Shown here: piece by piece, positions 9,390-17,422 of the stretch
How positions within the stretch are numbered: position 1 is the stretch's first letter
How the letters are laid out: every line of letters begins with the position of its first letter
From: Mycobacterium asiaticum
GTDB taxonomy: Bacteria; Actinomycetota; Actinomycetes; Mycobacteriales; Mycobacteriaceae
Direction of reading: 5' to 3'
Length of the DNA: 64,000 nt
Assembly: GCF_001673315.1 (NCBI RefSeq)
Contig: NZ_LZLQ01000058.1
Span: 1 to 64,000, forward strand
Notes under the pieces: generated by a model
Told to the model about the DNA's origin: nothing
The model's input: only the letters and a program-made list of their open reading frames with translations
Databases searched by the model: none
Position numbers and translations under genes: made by a program

Positions 9390-9950
9390 TCAAAGTCCGA
9401 CCGGACCGGTGAGGTAGTGCGCGAACACCGGGCGCAGCCATTCGGTGAGTGTCGCATCGTCCATGTCGGCGAGCGCGGGGATGCGCAGTATGTAGCGCGC
9501 CGTCGCCAATCCCAGCACCTGCGATCCCAACAGGGCGGCCCGCTCGGCCGGCCGATCGGGGACTGCGGCGGCCAGGGCCGGCGCGACCCGGTCGACGAAT
9601 ACCTCGAGCATGGCGTCCGCGGCGGCGCGATTGGTCGCAGCAGCGCGCAGCAGCGGCAGGAACGGCCCGTCCGATCCCCAAACCGAGACGAACATCGGCA
9701 GCAGCAGGTCGGCCAGCCGGTCGGGTGCGATGCCGCGTAGGTCCGGGAATGTGATGTCGAATCGTGAGGCCGCAGCGAACAATTCGGCTTTGCTGCCGAA
9801 GTAATGCATGACCAGCGCCGGGTCCACCCCCGCGGCCGATGCGACCGACCGGATGGTCGTGCGTTCGAAGCCGTGGTCGCCGAATTGCGCGCGCGCCGTC
9901 GCCAGGATGGTCGCTCGAGTGGCCTCGCCGTCACGTGTTTTCGCTGGCAT
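9390..9950 (-). CDS. TetR-family regulator, likely repressor of the divergent monooxygenase operon
   Basis: 186 residues from the ATG at 9948-9950; a TTG ten codons upstream lies inside the operator region and is less likely. The helix-turn-helix spans about residues 11-57 (AQFGDHGFERTTIRSVA, PALVMHYFGSKAELF), followed by a C-terminal domain of the TetR_C type with a VLGLATARYILRIP segment. The promoter region between this gene and the operon at 10042 contains two copies of the palindrome TCAACA-N2-TGTTGA, one only 14 bases upstream of this start. This strongly suggests autorepression together with control of the divergent operon. Confidence 0.9.
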   Translation of the reverse strand: MPAKTRDGEATRATILATARAQFGDHGFERTTIRSVASAAGVDPALVMHYFGSKAELFAAASRFDITFPDLRGIAPDRLADLLLPMFVSVWGSDGPFLPLLRAAATNRAAADAMLEVFVDRVAPALAAAVPDRPAERAALLGSQVLGLATARYILRIPALADMDDATLTEWLRPVFAHYLTGPVGL

Positions 9951-9963
9951 CCCAGCAGTGTAT

Positions 9964-10021
9964 TCAACAACTGTTGACACAGCCAGCCACCGGGTCTACC
10001 GTCGACTTCAACAGTTGTTGA
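9964..10021. promoter_or_regulatory. Twin TetR operator sites, TCAACA-N2-TGTTGA
   Basis: Two 14-base palindromes, at 9964-9977 (centre AC) and 10008-10021 (centre GT), have identical 6-base arms; each is the exact reverse complement of the other. Their centres are 44 bases apart, close to four helical turns, so two dimers would sit on the same face of the DNA. One overlaps the -35 box of the rightward promoter and the other covers its presumed start point. The divergent TetR gene at 9390-9950 is the natural binder. Confidence 0.82.
9974..10002 (+). promoter_or_regulatory. Promoter of the small-protein/monooxygenase operon
   Basis: TTGACA at 9974-9979, a 17-base spacer, and TACCGT at 9997-10002 fit a primary-sigma promoter (consensus -35, -10 of TANNNT form). 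The start point would fall near 10009, inside the second TCAACA-N2-TGTTGA operator, so binding there would block initiation. Confidence 0.65.
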
Positions 10022-10041
10022 ACTCGTCAGGGAGGTCGGCC

Positions 10042-10443
10042 ATGCCCATCACCGCCATCCAGATCGGTCTCGACCCCGAGGTGATCGACTACTCATCACC
10101 GGACTTCGCGCAGTTCCCCGGACTGACCAGGGAGGCATTGCGTGCCGCCAACGACCAGAACGTGGCGGGCCTGCGTGCTGCGGGCTACCACGTGGACAAC
10201 TGCCTGATCGGCTTCGGCGAAGACGGCGCCGAAAAGGCCAGTCAATGGCTGCAGGCAAACCGGTACGACGCGGTGCTCATCGGCGCCGGAGTACGACTGG
10301 TCGCGAGCAACACGTTGCTGTTCGAGGCGATCGTCAACGCCGCGCACGTCACGCAACCCGACTGTCGTTTCGTCTTCAACTACGCGGCCCAGTCCACTCC
10401 CGACGACATCCGCCGCTGGTACCCCGAGGCGGTAGCGAAATGA
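10042..10443 (+). CDS. Conserved small protein of unknown function, first gene of the TetR-controlled operon
   Basis: 133 residues. ATG 10042 is preceded by GGAGG at 10031-10035. The protein looks like one small alpha/beta domain: MPITAIQIGLDPEVIDYSS, a central YHVDNCLIGFGEDGAEKASQ, the strand-turn YDAVLIGAGVRL, then a helix and an RFVFNYA strand. No signal peptide, membrane span or metal motif is seen. I cannot name the family. It overlaps the flavin monooxygenase start by ATGA, so the two proteins are made together and the small one may serve as a partner, isomerase or binding factor for it (inference). Confidence 0.75.
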   Translation: MPITAIQIGLDPEVIDYSSPDFAQFPGLTREALRAANDQNVAGLRAAGYHVDNCLIGFGEDGAEKASQWLQANRYDAVLIGAGVRLVASNTLLFEAIVNAAHVTQPDCRFVFNYAAQSTPDDIRRWYPEAVAK

Positions 10444-12116
10444 GCACACGTGACGTCGACGTGCTGATCGTGGGCGCCGGACCCACCGGGCTCACCGCGG
10501 CGGGTGACATAGCCCGGGCCGGTCGATCAGTCACCGTGTTGGAACGTTGGCCCAGCGTCAACCCCGCGAGTCGCGCGTTCGCCGTCATGGCACGCACGCT
10601 CGAAGTGCTAGACGCCCGTGGGCTCACCGAGAACCTGTTGGTCCATGCGCATCGGGCGCCTGGCGTCACGATTTTCGGTGGTGCACGCATCGACCTCACC
10701 CACCTCGACTCGCCCTATAGGTTCGTGATGGTCACACCTCAGACCAACGTCGATGCTGCGCTGCGCGAGTACGCAGTCGCGCAGGGCGCTGATATCCGAC
10801 GCGGCGTCGAGGTCACCGGATTGCAACAGGACGGCGACGGTGTCAGCGTGCTCACCAATGCCGGAGATTCCTGGCGCGCAAAGTATTTGATCGGCGCCGA
10901 CGGAGCACACAGCACCATTCGCGCGCTGGTGGGTGCCGACTTTCCCGGCAAGACCATTCTGTCGTCCATCGTGTTGGCCGATGTAAAAGTGGCGCACCCG
11001 CCCGCGGGCGACGGCTTGAAGGTCGGCAGCACCCGAAACTCGTTCGCGTTCATGGCTCCTTACCAGCGACGCGACGACGCGGGCTCGTGGTATCGCGCCA
11101 TGACGTGGGACCGCGGCTACCAGGTATCCGACAGCCAGCCTGTCACCGATGACGAGATCGTCACTGTCCTCAACCAGGCCATGGATACCGGCCCGACCGT
11201 GCTGGAGGTGCGCTGGAAGTCCCGATTCCATTGCGAGGAAAGACAAGTTACCCGTTACCGGCATGGACGGGTGTTCCTGGCCGGCGACGCCGCACACGTA
11301 CACTCCCCGATGGGCGGGCAAGGCATGAACACCGGAATTCAGGACGCGGCGAACCTGGCGTGGAAACTCGACGCGGTCCTGGCCGGCGCCCCTGACACCG
11401 TCCTGGACACCTACCACGACGAACGGCATCCGATCGCCAAGCGGGTGCTTTTCCAGTCCGGCATGCTGGCCAGGGCTGTCACACTGCATCCGCGAACCGC
11501 ACGGGGACTGCGAAACCTCCTCGCGCCGAGGCTACTTGGCATCCCACGGGTCCGCGACGCGGTCGCGGGCAGCTTCGCGGGAACCACCTTGCGCTATGCC
11601 CGGGGCCGTGGCGGCCACCCGCTGGTGGGCACTCGCGCCACCCAGATCCCGTTGACCCAGGGCCGGCTGACCCAGCTTCAGCGGACAGCACCCGGATTCG
11701 TGCTGATTCGCGAACGCGGTGCCGGTCCGATCGATGCGAACGGACTACAACAGGCCGAACGCGCTGACGACGGTCCGGCTGTGTTGGTGCGCCCAGACGG
11801 CTACATCACCTGGGCCGGTGATTCGACTGAGCGGTCTGGCTGGGACGCGGCGCTGGCCCGGTGGGCTGGTCCGGCGCGGATCGACGTGGGTCGACGTGGG
11901 CCAGCGCTGGGGTTTGTCGTCCGTCAGCTACGCCGGCGGCTTCGGGGGGAAGGCCGCGCGTTCGGTGATGACGTCCCGATAGTCGTGCACCCGCCCCGGA
12001 ATCGTCCCCAATACCGCTATCGTCTGTCCGCCGCGTCCGTATGCGGCAACGAACTCCCAGCTGTCCAGGTCGCCTTCGACGATTTCCAACGCATCGTAAT
12101 CGGTTGGCACACCTAA
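10440..12116 (+). CDS. FAD-dependent aromatic-ring monooxygenase family (PHBH fold), with a probable 3' frame disruption
   Basis: The ATG overlaps the preceding stop (ATGA). The motif GAGPTGL near residue 12 binds ADP of FAD; GDAAHVHSPMGGQGMNTG near residue 283 is the second FAD motif; the C-terminal third is the thioredoxin-like tail of phenol/polyketide hydroxylases (VLVRPDGYITWAGD). This family hydroxylates aromatic or quinone substrates with NAD(P)H and O2. The frame stays open for 558 codons, but its last ~60 codons run antisense through the ferredoxin reductase gene and look non-coding. Just before that point is a perfect 10-base tandem duplication (11881-11900). With one copy removed, the frame would end at 11982. 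Confidence 0.85.
   Translation: MSTRDVDVLIVGAGPTGLTAAGDIARAGRSVTVLERWPSVNPASRAFAVMARTLEVLDARGLTENLLVHAHRAPGVTIFGGARIDLTHLDSPYRFVMVTPQTNVDAALREYAVAQGADIRRGVEVTGLQQDGDGVSVLTNAGDSWRAKYLIGADGAHSTIRALVGADFPGKTILSSIVLADVKVAHPPAGDGLKVGSTRNSFAFMAPYQRRDDAGSWYRAMTWDRGYQVSDSQPVTDDEIVTVLNQAMDTGPTVLEVRWKSRFHCEERQVTRYRHGRVFLAGDAAHVHSPMGGQGMNTGIQDAANLAWKLDAVLAGAPDTVLDTYHDERHPIAKRVLFQSGMLARAVTLHPRTARGLRNLLAPRLLGIPRVRDAVAGSFAGTTLRYARGRGGHPLVGTRATQIPLTQGRLTQLQRTAPGFVLIRERGAGPIDANGLQQAERADDGPAVLVRPDGYITWAGDSTERSGWDAALARWAGPARIDVGRRGPALGFVVRQLRRRLRGEGRAFGDDVPIVVHPPRNRPQYRYRLSAASVCGNELPAVQVAFDDFQRIVIGWHT
11881..11900. repeat. 10-base tandem duplication in the 3' part of the monooxygenase gene
   Basis: TCGACGTGGG occurs twice back to back at 11881-11890 and 11891-11900. 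Ten bases is not a multiple of three, so the duplication shifts the reading frame. Downstream of it the frame no longer looks like the family and continues across the convergent gene. Confidence 0.9.
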
Positions 12117-13130
12117 CATTTGGACCTTGACGTCATACTGGTCGGACCAGAAGTAGGGCACTTCCCGGTACTCCTGCGCATGCTCGCGACCGGCCAACAG
12201 CGTTCGAGCCGCAGCCGCGCCCTGCCGGGCCGCGTGGTCCCAGTGTTCGATGCGAAGGTGCCGCTCGTACAGCGGGTGCCACCAGGAGGCGACGTCGCCC
12301 GCGGCGACGATGCCGGTTCCCCCTTCTACCGTCCCGGTGGCATCGCAGACGACTCCGTCTTCGACACCCAGTCCCGAACCGTCCAGCCAGTCGGTGGCCG
12401 GGGTGACGCCCAGTCCGACGACGACAAGATCTGCAGGCACCTGCGAGCCGTCGCTGAGGCGGACCGCTTCGACCCGCCCATTACCCACGAATCCGTCAAC
12501 ACCGACATCGATCCGCAGATCCACGCCGTGCTGGCGGTGCAGGTCGGCCCAGCGTGGTGCCAACTCTTCGCCCAGCGCACCTAGCAGTAGGTTGGCGGAA
12601 CGCTCGACCAACACGACGTCGAGCCCGACCTCCCGGCAGGTCGCAGCGACCTCGGCACCGATGAATCCGCCACCGACGATAACGACCCGCGGACGCGAAC
12701 CGAGCCGTTCCCGGATGGCCAGACAATCCTCGACGGTGCGGAGCAAGAGCACCCCGTCGGGCACGGGCCCATCGGGCCATTCGCGGGGAACCGCACCGCT
12801 GGCGATCACCAAACCGTCGAAATGCAAGGCTAATTCGTCGTCACCGTCGCGGACCTGGACAGTACGCGAGGACAAGTCCAACGCGAGCGCGGCCGCGCCG
12901 CGCAACACCGTGGCCTCCATTTCGAACTGCGGCGCCATGTCGATTCCGGCGCGATGCACTTTTCCGCTGAGCAACTTCTTCGATAGCGGCGGACGGTGAT
13001 ACGGCGCGTGGCGTTCGGCGCCCACGATGGTGAGCTCGCCATCAAAACCGTCCTGCCTGAGTGTCTCGGCGGCTCTCGTGCCGGCGACACCCGCGCCGAC
13101 CACCACCACCTGTTTGAGAGCGGTCGGCAT
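11928..13130 (-). CDS. Ferredoxin reductase, FAD/NAD(P)H-dependent (rubredoxin/putidaredoxin reductase type)
   Basis: 400 residues with two dinucleotide-binding sites: GAGVAG at about residues 12-17 for FAD and VVIVGGGFIGAEVAAT near residue 148 for NAD(P)H. The segment HAPYHRPPLSKKLL is the family mark after the first strand, and TGIVAAGDVASWWHPL is the second FAD motif. It transfers electrons from NAD(P)H to a ferredoxin. Its start lies 3 bases after the [3Fe-4S] ferredoxin gene, which makes that protein the likely partner. It is convergent with, and overlapped by, the open end of the monooxygenase frame. Confidence 0.92.
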   Translation of the reverse strand: MPTALKQVVVVGAGVAGTRAAETLRQDGFDGELTIVGAERHAPYHRPPLSKKLLSGKVHRAGIDMAPQFEMEATVLRGAAALALDLSSRTVQVRDGDDELALHFDGLVIASGAVPREWPDGPVPDGVLLLRTVEDCLAIRERLGSRPRVVIVGGGFIGAEVAATCREVGLDVVLVERSANLLLGALGEELAPRWADLHRQHGVDLRIDVGVDGFVGNGRVEAVRLSDGSQVPADLVVVGLGVTPATDWLDGSGLGVEDGVVCDATGTVEGGTGIVAAGDVASWWHPLYERHLRIEHWDHAARQGAAAARTLLAGREHAQEYREVPYFWSDQYDVKVQMLGVPTDYDALEIVEGDLDSWEFVAAYGRGGQTIAVLGTIPGRVHDYRDVITERAAFPPKPPA

Positions 13131-13133
13131 CGG

Positions 13134-13322
13134 TCAGTCCTTCACCGTGATCGCCTGGGTGGGGCAGGACACTTCGGCGGCTATCACCTCTCTGCGCAGA
13201 TCGGCCCGCGGCTGCTCCTGGAGCAGATGGAGTCCATCTTCTTGCACGTCGAAAACCTCGTGGCAGAGGCTCATGCAGACGCCGTTACCGTCGCAGGTGT
13301 CAAGATCCACTGAGACCCTCAT
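13134..13322 (-). CDS. Ferredoxin, [3Fe-4S] type
   Basis: A 62-residue protein too small for most callers. It has the pattern C-x5-C-x3-C...CP (CDGNGVCMSLC, then SCPTQAI): the second cluster position is Asn instead of Cys, as is common in actinobacterial P450-type ferredoxins, and this favours a [3Fe-4S] cluster. ATG overlaps the stop of the upstream PF10118 gene (ATGA), and the ferredoxin reductase follows after 3 bases. It should shuttle electrons from that reductase to an oxygenase, which could be the co-transcribed PF10118 protein or a P450 encoded elsewhere. Confidence 0.9.
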   Translation of the reverse strand: MRVSVDLDTCDGNGVCMSLCHEVFDVQEDGLHLLQEQPRADLRREVIAAEVSCPTQAITVKD

Positions 13323-14290
13323 CGAACTGCAGCCCTTTCCGTTCCCGCCTCGGAACTCTGGATGCCATCTGGGTTTTCGGGCCCACCGGAGCTTGCCTGG
13401 GAGCGCGCGCGCTCGCGGGCGGCTTTGGCCACCGGCGAGTAATTCAGGTAGTCGACCGCCATCTGCGTGGACGCTTCGGTACTGGGGTGATGGCTGGGTC
13501 GCATATACCGCACGGGCGTCGTCACGATCAGCTTCCATGGACCGGGTAGCTTGTACTCCCGCGCCGCGCGCCACCAGTCACGCCAGCGCCACTTTCCGTC
13601 GATCGTCGGGTCATTGCTCATCAGGTAGCGGGCTCCGGCGACCCACCAGCCGATAAACAACGGCGCGGTCGTCAACATGGAGAACGCTCTGATGAAGTAG
13701 TTTCCGCATACGTGCTGGTAGACGTCGAAGACCAACGACCGGTGCTCGACTTCTTCTGCGCCGTGCCAGCGCAGCAGATCTAGCATCATCGGGTCGGCAC
13801 GCGCGTAGTCCAGCCCTTTGTTGGTCAGCACCCATTCGCCCAGCATCGCGGTGAAATGCTCCAATGCGGCCACATCGGCCAGCCGCCGATACAACCACCA
13901 CCGCTCCAGCACCGGCGGAAAGAATTTTGGTGGGTCCCCCAGCGCCGCCGACAACATTTTGCGGAGCCGCTCGGTATACGGCTTGGTGTCGATGCCCTGT
14001 TCGGCGAGGTGGTCCAGCACTACCTGATGCGCCCAGGCGTGCCAGGACTCCTGTTGGATGAACGGTTTGATCGCCGCCTCCAACTCTGGGTCGTCGACCA
14101 GCGATGATGCTTCCAGCACGGCCTTGATGAAGTGCCGCTCACCTTCGGGCAGCAGCAAGTGCAGGACGTTGATCATGTGGGTCGAGAACGGGTCGTCCGG
14201 CACCCAGTGCAGGGGCGTGTCCGACCAATCGAAGCGGACCATGCGGCGATATTTGGGGTGTCCATCGTGATGAAGTGCGACCTGCGGCAT
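13319..14290 (-). CDS. PF10118-family protein ('predicted metal-dependent hydrolase'), possibly di-iron
   Basis: 323 residues from ATG 14290, preceded by AAGGGG at 5 bases. It resembles the mycobacterial PF10118/COG3687 family: MPQVALHHDGHPKYRR, then QQESWHAWAHQVVLDHL, ALEHFTAMLGEWVLTN and HGAEEVEHRSLVFDVY. The spaced Glu/His pairs on predicted helices (ExxxH, EH, EExxH) look like a ferritin-like four-helix metal site. The family is annotated only as hydrolase. Co-translation with a ferredoxin and its reductase instead suggests a redox role, such as a di-iron oxygenase or desaturase; this is inference. The 240 bases upstream, to the Eis-like gene, hold no gene I can support. Confidence 0.8.
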   Translation of the reverse strand: MPQVALHHDGHPKYRRMVRFDWSDTPLHWVPDDPFSTHMINVLHLLLPEGERHFIKAVLEASSLVDDPELEAAIKPFIQQESWHAWAHQVVLDHLAEQGIDTKPYTERLRKMLSAALGDPPKFFPPVLERWWLYRRLADVAALEHFTAMLGEWVLTNKGLDYARADPMMLDLLRWHGAEEVEHRSLVFDVYQHVCGNYFIRAFSMLTTAPLFIGWWVAGARYLMSNDPTIDGKWRWRDWWRAAREYKLPGPWKLIVTTPVRYMRPSHHPSTEASTQMAVDYLNYSPVAKAARERARSQASSGGPENPDGIQSSEAGTERAAVR

Positions 14291-14529
14291 AAATCCCCTT
14301 CCACTGAACGAGGGGAACTCGGGTTGCACCGCGCTACCCCGCGAACAACTGTTCACTCTTCTAGTACCCACACCCACGGCGTCGTAACGTGCCGGGCTCA
14401 CCACATTTCTGTGGATTTCCTGTCAGATCAGTCGATGCGGGTCCAACAGGGCGGTTGAGCGGCGGCTGCTCGGCGTCCGACACCACTGGTGAAGCGCGAC
14501 GCCCGGTTAGCCACGGGCATGATGGCTAG

Positions 14530-15744
14530 GTGGCCACCGACATCCGCGTCCTGGACCGCGAAGACGATCTGCTTGCCGCGTCGAACGTGTTTCGCACGGC
14601 CATGGTGGGATTCCCCCCGCTGAATCTGGCGGCGGGTCAAATCGCCACGATGCTCGAACCCGGCCGCACCCTCGGAGCATTCGTCGACGACCGGCTGGTC
14701 GGCACCGCCGACGCGGTGACAAGCGGATTGACCCTTCCCGGCGGCGCAGTAGTGGGCCATGCCGCTGTGACGCACATCGGTGTGCTGCCGTCATACACGC
14801 GGCGAGGCATTGCCTCCGATCTGGTGCGCAACCAGTTGCGTGACTCCGCCGCACGGGGCGAGGTGGTTGCGACGTTGCGGGCCTCCGAGGCGACGATCTA
14901 CGGCCGGTACGGCTATGGCGTGGCGAGTTGCACGCAGAGCGTGGAAGTTCAGACCGCCCGGGCGGCGTTTCGACCGGGCGTCGGGACTGGTGCTTCGGTG
15001 CGATTACTGGATAGCCCCGAGGCCTGGGAGGTGCTGCCGCACATCTACGCCGCACACCGACCGTCGCGGCCGGGGACGATCGACCGGCCCCCGGTGTGGT
15101 GGCAGTCGGTACGGCTGCGCGCCGAATCCGGGCCTGGCCCTTCATATATCGCAGTGCACGGCGAACCTGGATCGGAGTCGGGCTTTGCCCGCTACCGTCC
15201 CATCGACACCGAGAAGTGGTTTGTCAGCGACCAGCGCACCATCGTCGTGGAGGATTTCTTTGCCCCCAGACCTGCGGCCTATCTCGGGCTGTTGCGTTTC
15301 CTGTTCGGATTGGACCTCGTCGACCGGGTGATCTTCTGGATGCTGCCGCTTGACGACCCGCTGCCCTCGCTGCTCCTGGATAGGCGCGCCGCGAAGGTCA
15401 CCGCGGTCCACGATGAAACCTGGCTGCGCGTCATCGACGTCGAGCGGGCGCTGGCCGCGCGCCGATATGCGAGCGCCGAATCGGTCGTGGTCGCGGTCAA
15501 TGATGTTCTGCTGCAGAGCAATACAGCTATTTTCTCGATCACGGGCGACGGCGCGGGCCGCACCGAACAGCGCCCGGATGTGCACGTCGACGTCGAGGGC
15601 CTGGGTGCTGTCCTGCTCGGCGGTGCGACTTGGCGCGCACTGGCGCTCGCTGGACTGGCGCACGCCGAGGATCCCGCGGCGCTCGTCGCGGCCGACCGGT
15701 TGTTCGCGGTGCCCGATGTCCCCTACGCCGGCTTCTACTTCTGA
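14530..15744 (+). CDS. Eis-like GNAT N-acetyltransferase
   Basis: 404 residues, close to the usual ~400 of the Eis family (GNAT domain, second degenerate GNAT-like region, SCP2-like C-terminal domain). The acetyl-CoA-binding stretch is VTHIGVLPSYTRRGIASDLV (V/I-x-P-x-x-R-R-x-G pattern), followed by LRASEATIYGRYGYGVA, which matches Eis almost word for word. The C-terminal carboxylate follows PYAGFYF, an aromatic end as in Eis, where it acts in catalysis. Eis proteins acetylate amines of aminoglycosides and protein lysines; the substrate here is unknown. GTG is the start. The next gene follows after 2 bases. Confidence 0.88.
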   Translation: MATDIRVLDREDDLLAASNVFRTAMVGFPPLNLAAGQIATMLEPGRTLGAFVDDRLVGTADAVTSGLTLPGGAVVGHAAVTHIGVLPSYTRRGIASDLVRNQLRDSAARGEVVATLRASEATIYGRYGYGVASCTQSVEVQTARAAFRPGVGTGASVRLLDSPEAWEVLPHIYAAHRPSRPGTIDRPPVWWQSVRLRAESGPGPSYIAVHGEPGSESGFARYRPIDTEKWFVSDQRTIVVEDFFAPRPAAYLGLLRFLFGLDLVDRVIFWMLPLDDPLPSLLLDRRAAKVTAVHDETWLRVIDVERALAARRYASAESVVVAVNDVLLQSNTAIFSITGDGAGRTEQRPDVHVDVEGLGAVLLGGATWRALALAGLAHAEDPAALVAADRLFAVPDVPYAGFYF

Positions 15745-15746
15745 CG

Positions 15747-16691
15747 ATGATTGTCGTTGTGGGTGCCGGTATCTGCGGGCTCGCGGCCGCCCACGAGCTG
15801 TCCCGGCGCGGGGAACGCGTGCTGGTGATCGAGCGGGGTGAACCGTTCGCCGGGCAGTCGGTGGGGCTGGCGCGGATTTTCCGCATCGCGCACCGCCGCC
15901 CGGAGTTGTGCCGACTCGCGCTGCGAGCCCGGACCGGTTGGCAGCGTTGGGAATCGGAGTTCGGTGCGGGACGCCTGCTGGGATCCGAAGGATTCATCAC
16001 CGCGGGTGCTGTCGATGCGACGGCGGCGGCCATGCAGGACGCGGGCGCCGAGTTCTCCCGGCTCGACCGGGGTGACATCGCCGGCCGGATCCCCTTTCTC
16101 GATGCGCCCTGGGAGGCAGGCCTTTTCGACCCGCTCGGCGGCAGTCTACGGATCCGTCGAGCGCTGGCCGTCCTCGCGCAGCGGGCAGACCTTCGGCACG
16201 CCGAAGTTGTCTCAATCGGCGACGACGGCTCGGTCGCCCTCGCGGACGAAACCGTGCTGCACGCCGAACGGGTGTTGATCTGTGCGGGAGTTCAGACGCA
16301 ACCGCTGTTCGGCCCGCTCGGCATCGAGTTCGGCCCGCACACCCGGTACACCTACCGGGGCGGTGACGCGGTCGGGGCCGCGTGCCTGTCCGCGCCCGAG
16401 GGCTACGGTCTGCCGATCGGCAGCACTGGGCAATGGGCTTTCGGTCAGGATGTCGCCGATCCGGCGGCGGTGCGCAAGTTGTTTCCCACCCTGACGCCGG
16501 TAGGTCAGGTGGACTGCGTCACCGCGCGTGCGCCGTGGCTGGACGCCGGCGGTGACGGTTGGACAGTAGGTCGCCGCGGCCGCGTCGTCGCGTTCGTCGG
16601 AGCCAACCTGATGAAGTTCGGGCCGCTGCTCGGTGAGCTCCTTGCCGATTGTGTGCTGGATGCCCCGAACTCCTGCGCCCTGGATGTCTGA
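15747..16691 (+). CDS. FAD-dependent amine oxidase of the DAO/monomeric sarcosine oxidase family
   Basis: 314 residues, somewhat short for the family (~380). MIVVVGAGICGLAAAHEL is the FAD Rossmann motif (GxGxxG); GLARIFRIAHRRPEL matches the SRI(I/F)R-A stretch near the covalent-flavin region of sarcosine and N-methyltryptophan oxidases. The C-terminus (GDGWTVGRRGRVVAFVGANLMKFG) is the flavin-closing segment, though the Cys that carries covalent FAD in MSOX is not at the usual place. It likely oxidises a secondary amine or amino acid. The gene sits 2 bases behind the acetyltransferase, so the two may act on related amines. Confidence 0.82.
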   Translation: MIVVVGAGICGLAAAHELSRRGERVLVIERGEPFAGQSVGLARIFRIAHRRPELCRLALRARTGWQRWESEFGAGRLLGSEGFITAGAVDATAAAMQDAGAEFSRLDRGDIAGRIPFLDAPWEAGLFDPLGGSLRIRRALAVLAQRADLRHAEVVSIGDDGSVALADETVLHAERVLICAGVQTQPLFGPLGIEFGPHTRYTYRGGDAVGAACLSAPEGYGLPIGSTGQWAFGQDVADPAAVRKLFPTLTPVGQVDCVTARAPWLDAGGDGWTVGRRGRVVAFVGANLMKFGPLLGELLADCVLDAPNSCALDV

Positions 16692-16729
16692 CCGCCTGCC
16701 GAGGACCCGTCGATTTGGCGCCCCGACTG

Positions 16730-16749
16730 GTGAGTGAGTACTCTCTCAC
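16730..16749. promoter_or_regulatory. Palindromic operator overlapping the 5' end of the TetR/acyl-CoA dehydrogenase operon
   Basis: A 20-base imperfect palindrome, half-sites GTGAGTGAGTA and CTCTCTCAC around a perfect GAGTACTC core, ends one base before the TetR start codon at 16751. This sequence type is common for TetR repressors of acyl-CoA dehydrogenase genes. Autorepression is the likely role. Confidence 0.7.
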
Positions 16750-16750
16750 C

Positions 16751-17422
16751 ATGGTCGCCGAACCCGGTCGAGGACGCGATCGGCTGCTGGCCGAGGCGCT
16801 GAAGCTGTTCGCCGCAAAGGGTTACGCGGCGACGTCGGTGGCTGACATCCAGCGGGCCGCTGGGCTGGCACCGGGGTCGGGCGCGCTCTACAAACACTTC
16901 GGCTCGAAGCGGGAATTGCTGGAAGCGGCGGTGGAGCACCGGATCGACAGCATCGTCGCAGCGCGCGAGCAATACGACGCTGGGGAACCGAACAGCGTCG
17001 AGCACGCAGTGCGCACGGCGGGACAGCTGATCTGGAGCAACTTCAACCAGAGCGAGGACCTGCTCAAGGTCATGCTGCGCGAACCCGACGAACTCGGTGA
17101 TCTCGACGAGAAGACCTGGCAGGTGATCACCGACAACGCCTACCAGCGGTTCGCTGACGAATTGGCCGCATCCAACCGCTCCGGCCGCACCGATATCCCG
17201 GACCCCGACGCGGCCGCGGCCGCAGCCATCGGGTCGTTGTCCTATGCCGCCACGCTGCGGGCACTTACCGGCCGTCTACCCGGCAACATCGAGGAAGACC
17301 GCTACTTCGAAGCCTGGGTGAATCAGACAGTCAGCGTCCTCGCGAACTACCGCAAATCCAAAAATCAGAAACCGGAACTTATTTCACAAACACAGGAACG
17401 AATTTCAGGAGCGCAACCATGA
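16751..17422 (+). CDS. TetR-family regulator of the acyl-CoA dehydrogenase operon
   Basis: 223 residues; helix-turn-helix at about residues 12-58 ([34 protein letters not shown]). The ATG directly follows the GTGAG...CTCAC palindrome. It is followed by the acyl-CoA dehydrogenase with an ATGA overlap, so both genes share a transcript and the regulator most likely senses an acyl-CoA that is the substrate or product of that enzyme. The C-terminal tail ([19 protein letters not shown]) is polar and probably disordered. Confidence 0.9.
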   Translation: MVAEPGRGRDRLLAEALKLFAAKGYAATSVADIQRAAGLAPGSGALYKHFGSKRELLEAAVEHRIDSIVAAREQYDAGEPNSVEHAVRTAGQLIWSNFNQSEDLLKVMLREPDELGDLDEKTWQVITDNAYQRFADELAASNRSGRTDIPDPDAAAAAAIGSLSYAATLRALTGRLPGNIEEDRYFEAWVNQTVSVLANYRKSKNQKPELISQTQERISGAQP

